A stretch of DNA of 10,024 nucleotides from NCBI GenBank assembly GCA_021323255.1, contig JAJTCL010000133.1:1-10024 (forward strand), in the 5' to 3' direction. The notes beneath the pieces were generated by a model. It worked only from the letters and a program-made list of their open reading frames with translations, had not been told where the DNA came from and did not search any database. This document shows, piece by piece, positions 1-6,153 of this stretch. Position numbers and translations under genes: made by a program. This DNA comes from Propionibacteriaceae bacterium (lineage in GTDB: Bacteria; Actinomycetota; Actinomycetes; Propionibacteriales; Propionibacteriaceae). Position 1 is the stretch's first letter. Each line of letters begins with the position of its first letter.

Positions 1-136
1 CAACGACTTCGGCGGCTCGATCCGCGCGGTCTCTCCGAGATCACTGTCGGCTGAAACGCTGGCAGCTGTGCTCAGCGACAACCCGCTGGGCCAACGGCTT
101 ACGAGCACACCGTTCGTGCTTGTTCGACCTGCCTGA
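1..136 (+). CDS. 3' end of an F420-0:gamma-glutamyl-ligase-like protein (partial)
   Basis: Only the last 44 codons plus TGA are in the window; the gene starts upstream. The visible part begins NDFGGSIRAVSPRS and ends DNPLGQRLTSTPFVLVRPA, which resembles the C-terminus of CofE-like (coenzyme F420-0:L-glutamate ligase superfamily) proteins, where a conserved Asn-Asp precedes a Gly-rich turn and a DNPLGQ-type motif lies near the end. The strongest support is internal: these 136 bases align without gaps to 931-1066, the end of the next gene, with about 115 of 136 bases identical by hand count. Both end in the same GCCTGA. The fragment therefore belongs to a tandem paralogue. Unlike its neighbour, the visible part carries no lesion. 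Whether it has true F420 ligase activity or belongs to an uncharacterised subfamily cannot be told from this piece. Confidence 0.7.
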   Translation, partial: NDFGGSIRAVSPRSLSAETLAAVLSDNPLGQRLTSTPFVLVRPA

Positions 137-155
137 GGAGACAAGGGAGACCATC

Positions 156-170
156 TGGCGTCGCACGCCA
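156..170 (+). terminator. Candidate hairpin terminator after the first ligase-like gene
   Basis: TGGCGT (156-161) and ACGCCA (165-170) form a perfect 6-bp stem around a 3-nt CGC loop, 19 nt after the stop of the gene ending at 136. No T-run follows, so this would be a U-tract-less terminator of the kind proposed for actinobacteria. The stem is short, so confidence is low. Confidence 0.3.
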
Positions 171-272
171 CGATTCGATCATGTCAGGCTGCAGTGGCGA
201 CATTTGGTGAATTACCTCTGACCTCCGAACGATTTGGCCGAACTGGCCACGAGCGACCGGGTAATCGGTTAG

Positions 273-300
273 TTTGATCATGTTTTGATCACTGTGATCC
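273..300. promoter_or_regulatory. TTTGATCA direct repeats at 11-bp spacing (possible operator)
   Basis: TTTGATCA occurs at 273-280 and again at 284-291, exactly 11 bp (about one helical turn) apart. A third near-copy, TGATCC, is at 295-300 and a palindromic GTGATCAC is at 373-380. All lie upstream of the ligase-like pseudogene that starts at 423. Helically phased palindromic half-sites suggest binding of a dimeric regulator. The rest of 137-422 shows no convincing ORF and no clear -10/-35 pair. The regulator is unknown and this is inference from pattern only. Confidence 0.3.
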
Positions 301-422
301 GCGGGTCGTCCAGGACGATTCGTCGATTTTTCGGGGGACTTTCAGCCGTCTCCAGGTGTTCTCTCGTCAAAAGTGATCACATCTGTCACTTCCCTCACTC
401 CATCAACACACCAGGAGCGGAC

Positions 423-1066
423 ATGAGCTTTTCTGCGGAGACGAAGACGGATCAACCGGTTGCTCTATGGACCCAGGTGAGCGTGGCGGGGGTTGAGTAT
501 TCGCGTCTTCCGCTGCGGACGCGGTGGCTTGACGAGGCGGATGATCTGGTGCTCGCCCTGAAGGAGCCGGCCAGACAGTGGACATCAACACCGTGCAGCC
601 TGGCCGACTGGCTCGGATGCTGGCTGGTCATGTCCGTCCGCGCGGCGACCATGCCCGTGGGCTGTCGGTCCCGGAGAAGATGGAGTACGTCGTCCGTACC
701 GTCGGCCGGTGGCGGATTATCGCCGCGGCACTCGCCGGCGCCCTGACGAGGCCATTAGGTATGCGGGGAACGTTCTACCGAATCGCTGGACCGATCGCCC
801 GAGACGTTGACGGCGGGCCACATACGGCGTATGAGCATGTGCTCCTGCCGCCGATGGACACCAAAGTCGCCCAGCAGATTTGCGACGACCTCGAGCGGGC
901 GCTCGACCTCGGCGTCAGCATCGTCGACCTCAACGACTTCGGCGGCTCGATCCGCGCGGTTTCTCCGAGGTCACTGTCTGCCGAGACGCTGACAACCGTG
1001 CTCAGGGACAACCCGCTGGGCCAACATCTCACCAGCACGCCCTTTGTCATCGTTCGACGCGCCTGA
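423..1066 (+). pseudogene. Broken tandem copy of F420-0:gamma-glutamyl-ligase-like gene
   Basis: The gene starts at ATG 423, with AGGAG at 413-417. The first frame reads MSFSAETKTDQP...RTRWLDEADDLVLALKEPA and then loses sense. From about 569 a second frame continues as GQTVDINTVQPGRLARMLA, GLSVPEKMEYVV, RPLGMRG, LLPPMD, LNDFGGSIRAVSP and DNPLGQHL to TGA at 1066. Both pieces match successive parts of CofE-like (F420-0:L-glutamate ligase superfamily) proteins: the RTRWL and PGRLAR blocks, SxPEKM, a Leu-Pro-Pro region and an Asn-Asp motif. Family members normally carry about 20 residues between the two pieces, including a GDxVxxSEK-type motif. That block is missing and the frame changes at about 561-577. 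The simplest reading is an internal out-of-frame deletion of roughly 60-70 bp, so no full-length product can be made. The tail is about 85% identical to the gene ending at 136, so this is a decayed tandem duplicate. Family assignment is from memory of motifs. Confidence 0.75.
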
Positions 1067-1072
1067 GAAACA

Positions 1073-1090
1073 TCGACTCCCATCAGTCGA
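1073..1090. terminator. Candidate bidirectional hairpin between convergent genes
   Basis: TCGACT (1073-1078) and AGTCGA (1085-1090) form a 6-bp perfect stem with a CCCATC loop in the 38-bp gap between the convergent stops at 1066 and 1105. The position suits a shared terminator. No T-run is present on either side and the stem is short. Confidence 0.35.
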
Positions 1091-1104
1091 GGCCGCAGAT
1101 GAGT

Positions 1105-2676
1105 TCATCGATGGCGACGCGCAATCACATCAATTGCCTCGGTGAGCAGCCGTCGCTCCGGGGCACGCAACGCGTACAAGACCCCGATGAAGACTGCTAG
1201 CAGGGTCAGCCCGACCGATGACACCAACAACACCTCGCTGACGAACCCCGTGCCAACAATCGGACTGAGCAGACGGTAGACCACAGCGCCGCCAGCGGTG
1301 CCGACGGCAGCAGCAAGGGCGGTACGTCCCACCATCAACGGCAATGATCTGAGATCGACCGCGCCGTGGCGCCGACCCAGCAACCAGGTATTCGCTACGG
1401 CCGCGAACACTACGGATAGCGACGTCGATGCTGCCAGGCCGGCGATGCCGAAGGTCAGTCCAAGGGTGAAATCGCCGACCACGTTGATCGCCATGGCAAA
1501 GACGAACACCAGCACTGGCCGGCGGGAGTCTCCCAGTGCATACGAGGCACGCACCACCATCTCGCGCCACCCAAGGGCCAGCAGGGCAGGTGCATACCAC
1601 AACAGCGCGGTCGCTGTTCGTTGAGTATCGCTCGGCCCGAAACTGCCGTGCTCGAAGAGCAGCGCTACCGACGGGACGGCGCAGACGATCAGGAAACCCC
1701 ACACCGGCATCAGCACCGTCGCCACCGTTCCCAAGCCTCGACCGACCAGCCGCTTCATCTCATCCAGATCGCGCCTGCCGGCGGCCGCTCCGAACGCGGG
1801 ATAGAGGGCGGTCAGCAGCGACAAGACCAGCAAGGTCTCGCCGAGGGAGATGATTCGCCAGGCGTAACTCAATGCCGAGATGGTTCCCTCGCCCACCATC
1901 GAGCCGACGGCCCGATCGACCATGGTGTTGACGTTGCCGAGAGCACTGCCGACCAGCAGCGGCGGGATCAACTTTGCTATCGCCCGAAATCCCGGATCCT
2001 TCAGGTCCATGGATGCCCGCAGGCGCAACCCGAGGGCCCGAATGGGCACCAACTGACACAGCAACCGGGCTGCTGAGCCTACGACGAATCCGACGGCAAG
2101 GGCATAGACCCCGTACCGCGGCCCGAACAAGGCCGCAGCCGCGATCATGATCAGGTTGAACGGAACGCCTTGCAGCGCGGACCAGAAGAACCGGCGATGC
2201 GCCTCCGCCGCGGCAGCCAGCAGGTTCGTACTTGATATCAACACCGTCGCCATGAGCACAATGCGCGTGAGTGAGGCGGCCAGGTCAGCCTGCGGCCCCT
2301 TGAAGCCGGGCGCCAGCACAGTCACCACGGAGCTCGCGGCCAATGCCATGAGCAGCGAACCGAGCCCCAGGACGACCAGCGTCACCGTCAGAACGACGGA
2401 CAACGTGTGTGCCGATTTGCCTGTGTCGTCGTCTGTACTGTTCTGCGCGGCAAGCACAGGCACAGTGGCCTTGGCCATCGCGCCGGCAATAAGGGCCAGG
2501 ACCAGATTCATCAGCCCCTGCGCTACTAGGTAGGCATCGAGTTCGGCGCCGGCTCCGAAGACACTGGCGATCACGACATCGCGGAAGAAGCCCAGAATCG
2601 CTGAGAAGGCGGTCAGTCCGGTCACCAGCGCAGCCGCTTGGGCGATCCCCGACCGTGCCTTCACGCCTAGCAACAT
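1105..2676 (-). CDS. MurJ/MviN-family lipid flippase (MOP superfamily)
   Basis: This 523-residue, almost entirely hydrophobic protein has about 13-14 predicted membrane segments. It matches MurJ/MviN of the MOP exporter superfamily, which moves lipid-linked cell-wall precursors (lipid II) across the cytoplasmic membrane. The N-terminal signature is clear: ILGFFRDVVIASVFGAG and AELDAYLVAQGL at about residues 28-54, then LIAGAMAKATVPVLA. Later segments include a VPFNLIMIAAAALFG-type loop and helix and a GALYPAFGAAAGRRD-like cytoplasmic segment (here TALYPAFGAAAGRRD). It ends soon after the last helix and lacks the cytoplasmic pseudokinase extension of some actinobacterial MurJ proteins. It could therefore be the main MurJ or a paralogue flipping another polyprenyl-linked glycan, and I give no gene symbol. 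The ATG at 2676 has no evident Shine-Dalgarno; an in-frame GTG at 2664 is the alternative. It converges with the ligase-like pseudogene and shows no operon partner. Confidence 0.88.
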   Translation of the reverse strand: MLLGVKARSGIAQAAALVTGLTAFSAILGFFRDVVIASVFGAGAELDAYLVAQGLMNLVLALIAGAMAKATVPVLAAQNSTDDDTGKSAHTLSVVLTVTLVVLGLGSLLMALAASSVVTVLAPGFKGPQADLAASLTRIVLMATVLISSTNLLAAAAEAHRRFFWSALQGVPFNLIMIAAAALFGPRYGVYALAVGFVVGSAARLLCQLVPIRALGLRLRASMDLKDPGFRAIAKLIPPLLVGSALGNVNTMVDRAVGSMVGEGTISALSYAWRIISLGETLLVLSLLTALYPAFGAAAGRRDLDEMKRLVGRGLGTVATVLMPVWGFLIVCAVPSVALLFEHGSFGPSDTQRTATALLWYAPALLALGWREMVVRASYALGDSRRPVLVFVFAMAINVVGDFTLGLTFGIAGLAASTSLSVVFAAVANTWLLGRRHGAVDLRSLPLMVGRTALAAAVGTAGGAVVYRLLSPIVGTGFVSEVLLVSSVGLTLLAVFIGVLYALRAPERRLLTEAIDVIARRHR

Positions 2677-2753
2677 AATGCAGCCAGGCCACTGCTACGG
2701 GCCGCGAACACTGGTGTATCCGACCGCTTTTCCGGCGGGGTGATCAGGCGATG

Positions 2754-2954
2754 TCACGAGCCGAGCATCTGATTCATCCAAGGTTCAGCCGGAAGGAATC
2801 CCACCGCTGGGGTGCGCCAAGTTTCAGCGGCCCGGCCCCGGTCCAGCACGACATGGTCGACTCCGCGTACGGTAAGGCCGGCGCTCACCGCGAGGCCGGC
2901 GGGTCCCGCGCCCACGACTGCGCAATCCATCACGGACTGGCCGGTCATGATCAC
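2754..2954 (-). pseudogene. N-terminal remnant of a flavin monooxygenase-like FAD oxidoreductase
   Basis: The open frame of 66 codons starts with GTG at 2954 (or ATG at 2948). It encodes the FAD-binding Rossmann beta-alpha-beta of the flavin-containing monooxygenase/CzcO-like family: DCAVVGAGPAGLAVSAGL (GxGxxG) and DHVVLDRGRAAETWRT. A complete enzyme has around 400 residues. After TWRT the frame is wrong. The minus strand at 2809-2783 reads QRWDSFRLN one frame over, which is the family's usual continuation, and the original frame then resumes with WMNQMLG before TGA. That indicates at least two compensating indels: about one extra base before QRW, and a loss of roughly 7 bases after RLN. Nothing recognisable as the remaining FAD/NADPH domains follows towards 2677. 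It lies 6 bp after the stop of the small acidic gene, so it may once have been the second gene of that operon. Confidence 0.8.
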
Positions 2955-2960
2955 CAGTTG

Positions 2961-3170
2961 TTAGCGGCTGTCCTCGTCTTCGCCGTACACCACCGTTTCC
3001 TGCTCGACCAGGTCCGCATCGTCAGCCTCACGGATGCCGCGGCCGATGTCTGCGGGCACCGCGTTCGGTTGGGCCTCGGCTTCGGCCATGGGATCGGCGG
3101 CGACCGCCTGTTCGGCCCAGTCGGCTTCGGGTACCTCAGTAGGCGGGGTGTCAGGACTGGAGAGGGACAT
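2961..3170 (-). CDS. Small acidic actinobacterial protein with EADxxEQ repeats
   Basis: This 69-residue protein starts at ATG 3170, with a strong AAGGAG at 3175-3180 and a 4-nt spacer. It is rich in Asp, Glu, Ala and Pro, has no cysteine, signal peptide or membrane segment, and is probably disordered and cytoplasmic. It has an internal repeat: VPEADWAEQAVAADP near residues 13-27 and READDADLVEQETVV near 47-61. It ends in an acidic stretch, GEDEDSR. Short proteins with this EAD...EQ pattern occur as conserved hypotheticals in actinobacteria, in my recollection; I know no function. The strong ribosome-binding site and intact frame suggest it is still expressed, although the gene behind it (the flavoprotein remnant) is dead. 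The 366 bp upstream are gene-free and must hold its promoter. Confidence 0.65.
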   Translation of the reverse strand: MSLSSPDTPPTEVPEADWAEQAVAADPMAEAEAQPNAVPADIGRGIREADDADLVEQETVVYGEDEDSR

Positions 3171-3536
3171 GGTGCTCCTTGACGGTCACGGTGTTGTTGA
3201 TCAAGGTCTGCTCCACCTTATGCCTCTCCGCAGTAATCCGATTGGGCACCCTGGAGACAGCTGCCCAGTGATCAAGGAATGAGTCGAATTACTACGGCGA
3301 GCGGAGGTGCTCACCTCGTACATGATCATGATGGCACAGCCGACGCAGCTTGGTGGTGCCAACGTCGATGGAGTGAGCACGGATCTCGACCGCATCGCAT
3401 CGGGGCACCACCCCTACTTGAAGACCATCTGATCACGGTTGCCTGCCGGTATCCCACGCTGCGTGGGTTGCTCACGCTGTGCATGGCATGTGCATGCCAT
3501 GCACAGCGTGAGCAACCTGGGTACAGGACGCACTCT
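3171..3536. other. Gene-free intergenic region with TGATCA sites and long palindrome
   Basis: No ORF here has a plausible start, ribosome-binding site and family likeness. The region serves as the upstream region of the minus-strand gene at 2961-3170 and the downstream region of the minus-strand ATPase gene ending at 3537. It holds four TGATCA palindromes (3198, 3269, 3323, 3430), a short GAGGTG/CACCTC hairpin near 3304-3317, a CCCACGC-T-GCGTGGG inverted repeat at 3453-3467, and the long palindrome at 3466-3517. I could not place a convincing -10/-35 pair for the acidic-protein gene. A CATAAG on the minus strand about 50 bp before its ATG is the nearest -10-like sequence. Confidence 0.6.
3466..3517. 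terminator. 52-bp palindrome (25-bp perfect arms), likely terminator of the HerA-like gene
   Basis: The left arm is 3466-3490 and the right arm 3493-3517. They are perfect reverse complements over 25 bp with only TG between them. The arms begin GGTTGCTCACGCTGTGC, and the centre repeats TGCATG. A second inverted repeat, CCCACGC-T-GCGTGGG at 3453-3467, overlaps its left edge. It lies 19 nt past the stop of the minus-strand HerA-like gene. The position fits transcription termination, but no T-run follows on either strand and the stem is far longer than an ordinary terminator. A cruciform-forming regulatory site or the end of a miniature mobile element is an alternative. Confidence 0.6.
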
Positions 3537-5171
3537 TCAGCGGCGACGGCGCCGCGCTGTACCGAAGATGCTACGGACGATCTCCGTGCCGGCCGTACGC
3601 GCGAACTGCTTGAAAGCGCTCGAAGCCGTAATCTGCTCAACCACCGACTTCTCCCGGCGTTGCTGGGTACGCGACTGCCCCCGAGCCGTGGCCCGCGCCT
3701 CACGCTCGGCAGCGGCCTGGGCCTTCGCCCGCTCCTTCGCCGCCACCTCGGCCTGAGCCGCGGCCTCCCTCTCCAATCGCTCTCGTTCCGCCGCCTCAGC
3801 TCCTGCCTGCAGCTTCCGAGCCAGAATCTCGTGAGCGGAGTCACGATCAAGCGACTGCCCGTACCTCGCCATCAACGCTGACGCTGCGATCCCTGGCCGC
3901 AGCACCTCCTCCGGGGTAGGCGCCATGAGCGATTCCGGTGCCCGCATGCGGGTCCACGCGACGGGCGTCGGCGCGCCGTCCGGATCCATGACGGTGACGA
4001 TGGCCTCGCCGATGCCGAGCTGTTGCAGTGCCTCGCTCAGGTCGTAGTGCGACTTGGGAAACGTGGCGACAGTCTGCCTGAGGGCTTTGGCGTCGTTGGG
4101 CGTATGCGCGCGGAGCTGGTGCTGGACCCGCGAACCCAGCTGTGCCAGCACATCGTCGGGCACGTCTTTCGGCGTCTGAGTGACAAAGAAGATGCCGACG
4201 CCCTTGGAGCGGATCAGCCGTACGGTCTGCGCGATCGCGTCCAGGAACGCCTTGGAGGCGTCATCGAACAACAGATGCGCTTCATCGAAGAAGAAGACCA
4301 GCTTGGGTTTCTCGACGTCACCGACCTCCGGCAGCTCGTGGAAGAGGTCGGCTAGCAGCCACATCAAGAACGTGGAGAAGACCGCTGGCCGGTCCATCAG
4401 GTTGGGCAACTCCAACAAGGACACCACTCCCCGACCATCCTGGGTGATGCGCAGCAGGTCGGCGGTGTCGAACTCGGGTTCACCGAAGAAGGCCTCGGCA
4501 CCCTGATCGGCGAAAGTGATCAAGGTACGCAGGATCACGCCGACTGTCGAGGCACTCAGGCCGCCAATGTTCTTGAGCTCCGCCTTGCCCTCGTCACTGG
4601 TCAGATGGGTGAGCACCGCCCGCAGATCCTTGAGGTCCAACATGGGCAGCCCGGCTTTGTCGGCGTAGTGGAACACCAAGCCCAGTGAGGACTCTTGGAC
4701 CTCATTGAGTCCCAGCACTTTTGACAGCAGCACCGGCCCGAAGGAACTCATGGTGGCCCGCAGCGGCACGCCGTTGCCTTGGCCGCCCAAAGCGAAGAAC
4801 TCGGTCGGACAAGCTTTCGGCTGCCAGTTCTGGCCGATCTTCTGGGTACGCGCCAGCAGCTTGTCATTCGGCTGTCCGGGCGAGGCAATGCCGGACAGAT
4901 CACCCTTGATGTCGGCGGCAAAAACCGGGACGCCGGAGGCAGAGATCTGCTCCGCCATCAATTGCAGTGTCTTGGTCTTCCCGGTACCGGTCGCGCCGGC
5001 GACAAGCCCATGACGGTTCAGCATGCTCAAGGGGATGCGGATGATGGCGGGTCGAATGGCGGCGTCGTTTTCCATCAAGACGCCGAGCTCGATGGCTGGC
5101 TCGTCAAAGGTGTAACCCTGAACGATCCGTCGCACGTCTTCGGTGAGTTGTTCAGCAACCGGCTCGCTCAT
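3537..5171 (-). CDS. HerA-like ATPase, DUF853/YjgR family
   Basis: This is a cytoplasmic P-loop ATPase of 544 residues of the HerA/FtsK superfamily, DUF853 (E. coli YjgR) branch; the true substrate of the family is poorly known. Numbering from this start, Walker A is GATGTGKT at about 59-66, followed by VFAADIKGDLSGIA. Walker B is LVFFFDEAH at about 291-299. The sensor-like FFVTQTPKDVPDDVL is near 328-342 and a conserved Arg lies in the following GSRVQHQLRA. An Ala/Glu/Arg-rich coiled coil covers about 450-510, and the end is the family's AFKQFARTAGTE...FGTARRRRR tail. Length is normal for the family. A start at ATG 5195 (8 more codons) is possible, but neither ATG has a Shine-Dalgarno. The 5171 ATG has TACGAT (TAnnnT) 6 nt upstream, as expected for a leaderless transcript. 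It diverges from the 97-aa gene at 5231. The sequence shows no nuclease or NurA-like partner. Confidence 0.9.
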   Translation of the reverse strand: MSEPVAEQLTEDVRRIVQGYTFDEPAIELGVLMENDAAIRPAIIRIPLSMLNRHGLVAGATGTGKTKTLQLMAEQISASGVPVFAADIKGDLSGIASPGQPNDKLLARTQKIGQNWQPKACPTEFFALGGQGNGVPLRATMSSFGPVLLSKVLGLNEVQESSLGLVFHYADKAGLPMLDLKDLRAVLTHLTSDEGKAELKNIGGLSASTVGVILRTLITFADQGAEAFFGEPEFDTADLLRITQDGRGVVSLLELPNLMDRPAVFSTFLMWLLADLFHELPEVGDVEKPKLVFFFDEAHLLFDDASKAFLDAIAQTVRLIRSKGVGIFFVTQTPKDVPDDVLAQLGSRVQHQLRAHTPNDAKALRQTVATFPKSHYDLSEALQQLGIGEAIVTVMDPDGAPTPVAWTRMRAPESLMAPTPEEVLRPGIAASALMARYGQSLDRDSAHEILARKLQAGAEAAERERLEREAAAQAEVAAKERAKAQAAAEREARATARGQSRTQQRREKSVVEQITASSAFKQFARTAGTEIVRSIFGTARRRRR

Positions 5172-5177
5172 GGCCAA

Positions 5178-5183
5178 ATCGTA
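5178..5183 (-). promoter_or_regulatory. -10 element for a leaderless HerA-like transcript
   Basis: On the minus strand TACGAT matches the actinobacterial TAnnnT -10 pattern and is followed by 6 nt (TTGGCC) and then the ATG at 5171. Transcription would start at or next to the A of the start codon. No good -35 is seen at 17-19 bp spacing. This is the main reason for preferring the 5171 start over ATG 5195. Confidence 0.4.
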
Positions 5184-5218
5184 ACGACGCACCATGGAGT
5201 TGCCCGAAGAAACTTGAT

Positions 5219-5224
5219 TAGAGT
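5219..5224 (+). promoter_or_regulatory. -10 element for the leaderless gene at 5231
   Basis: TAGAGT (TAnnnT) ends 6 nt before the GTG start at 5231, and no Shine-Dalgarno is present, so the mRNA probably begins at the start codon. No clear -35 is seen at the expected distance. The element lies in the short gap between two divergent genes, whose -10 boxes are about 36 bp apart. Confidence 0.4.
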
Positions 5225-5230
5225 GTCACA

Positions 5231-5524
5231 GTGATTTTCAAGCGCGTCGGGGACGTACGCCCGTACCCAGATCATGGTTACGTCCAGAAACAGTGGGCGG
5301 CTATCGCCCCGCACCAGGTGCGCTTGGACCAGCTCGTCACGACCAAACGGACATTGGACCTGGAGGCTCTTCTCGAGGAGGACTCAACCTTCTATGGCGA
5401 CTTGTTCGCCCACGTTGTGTCCTGGCGGGGAGAGCTTTATCTCGAGGATGGGCTGCATCGCGCGTTACGGGCCGCTCTTCAGCAGCGGCAAACCATGCAT
5501 GCAAGAGTGCTTGACCTGAAGTAA
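5231..5524 (+). CDS. Conserved 97-aa actinobacterial protein (often labelled VapB-family antitoxin)
   Basis: This intact 97-residue protein starts at GTG 5231, has no Shine-Dalgarno, and is probably leaderless. Its whole length follows a conserved actinobacterial pattern: MIFKRVGDVRPYPDHG at the N-terminus, VRLDQLVTTKRTLDLEALL at about 31-49, EDSTFYGDLFAHVV at 50-63, WRGELYLEDGLHRALRAAL at 65-83 and a short basic/hydrophobic end, HARVLDLK. Automatic pipelines tend to label this family VapB-type antitoxin, as I recall. No PIN-domain or other toxin gene is adjacent, and the sequence contains no obvious DNA-binding ribbon that I can defend. It is predicted soluble. It diverges from the HerA-like gene and is followed 98 bp later on the same strand by the LytR_C gene, with which it may be co-transcribed. 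I regard its function as unknown and the antitoxin label as weak. Confidence 0.8.
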   Translation: MIFKRVGDVRPYPDHGYVQKQWAAIAPHQVRLDQLVTTKRTLDLEALLEEDSTFYGDLFAHVVSWRGELYLEDGLHRALRAALQQRQTMHARVLDLK

Positions 5525-5622
5525 CGCCGAACTCCAGGTAGGCTCTCACCGCACGGGGGACGGGCAAGGAGGAGCTCGCAACTCACGCATCGGGGTGGCT
5601 GCGGAGGAAAAGGAGTTCGACG

Positions 5623-6153
5623 TTGATTGGTCGGATCTTCCGCGTGGTCCGAACCCCGGTTACCCTCCTGGTCTTGTTCGGGATGCTCTTGTATGGAGCC
5701 TGGTGGGGGTACACCAACATCCTCAGGCCGATCCCACCGTTGCCCCCCGAGCCGTGCGTGGACCAGGTCGTGGCAAATGGTCAGCTCAAATCCAGCCAGG
5801 TTGTGATCAGGGTTTACAACGGCGGTGACCGGAAGGGCCTGGCGACCGATGTGGGCCGATCGCTGCGCGGCAAGGGTTTCCGAGTCGTCCTGACTACCAA
5901 CACTGTGGAGAAGATCCAAAAGACCGTCATCGTTGGCGCAGATGGCAACAATCCCGAAGTGGTATTCGTCAAGTCCTTCTTCAAGGAGGCGATCGTACGT
6001 TCAGACAAGCGGGTTGACCGCACAGTGGACGTACTCGTGGGCAACAAGTACGGCGGCTTCAAGAAGGATGCCAAGACGACGTACCAGGTCGACACCACGA
6101 CGCTCTGTCTGCCCTCCCAGTCAACGAGCCCAAGTCCTGCGCTCGGCGGCTGA
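5623..6153 (+). CDS. LytR C-terminal-domain (LytR_C) membrane-anchored protein
   Basis: This 176-residue protein starts at TTG 5623. The start is supported by AAGGAG at 5610-5615 with a 7-nt spacer. An N-terminal membrane anchor spans about residues 12-30 (TPVTLLVLFGMLLYGAWWG), preceded by a basic Arg-containing end, which implies an extracytoplasmic C-terminal part. After a Pro-rich linker (PIPPLPPEP) comes a LytR_C domain at about 58-147: VVIRVYNGGDRKGLA, then an LRGKGFRVV turn, VIVGADGNNPEVVFVKSFF and RTVDVLVGNKYGGF. LytR_C domains accompany or follow LytR-CpsA-Psr wall-polymer transferases, but here the LCP catalytic domain is absent, so this is a stand-alone binding or accessory module acting at the envelope. 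Two cysteines (about 45 and 162) flank the domain and could form a disulfide. The end is a Ser/Thr/Pro-rich tail. It overlaps by 33 bp the truncated convergent gene at 6121-6438. Confidence 0.85.
   Translation: MIGRIFRVVRTPVTLLVLFGMLLYGAWWGYTNILRPIPPLPPEPCVDQVVANGQLKSSQVVIRVYNGGDRKGLATDVGRSLRGKGFRVVLTTNTVEKIQKTVIVGADGNNPEVVFVKSFFKEAIVRSDKRVDRTVDVLVGNKYGGFKKDAKTTYQVDTTTLCLPSQSTSPSPALGG

Noticed and set aside
99..281. Minus-strand 60-aa ORF at the start of the window
   Set aside because: It overlaps the tail of the ligase-like gene antisense, has no ribosome-binding site and resembles no family I know.
3201..3395. Minus-strand 64-aa ORF in the gene-free region
   Set aside because: Its composition is unlike coding DNA of the neighbours, with no Shine-Dalgarno and no recognisable motif. 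A shorter GTG-started frame overlapping the acidic gene's start was also considered and lacks support.
3537..5195. HerA-NurA or SIR2-HerA defence system
   Set aside because: The ATPase is of the YjgR/DUF853 branch with its typical coiled-coil tail, and no nuclease, SIR2 or DUF4297-like partner is adjacent.
5231..5524. Toxin-antitoxin module based on the VapB-like label
   Set aside because: No PIN-domain or other toxin ORF lies on either side. The neighbours are a HerA-like ATPase and a LytR_C protein.
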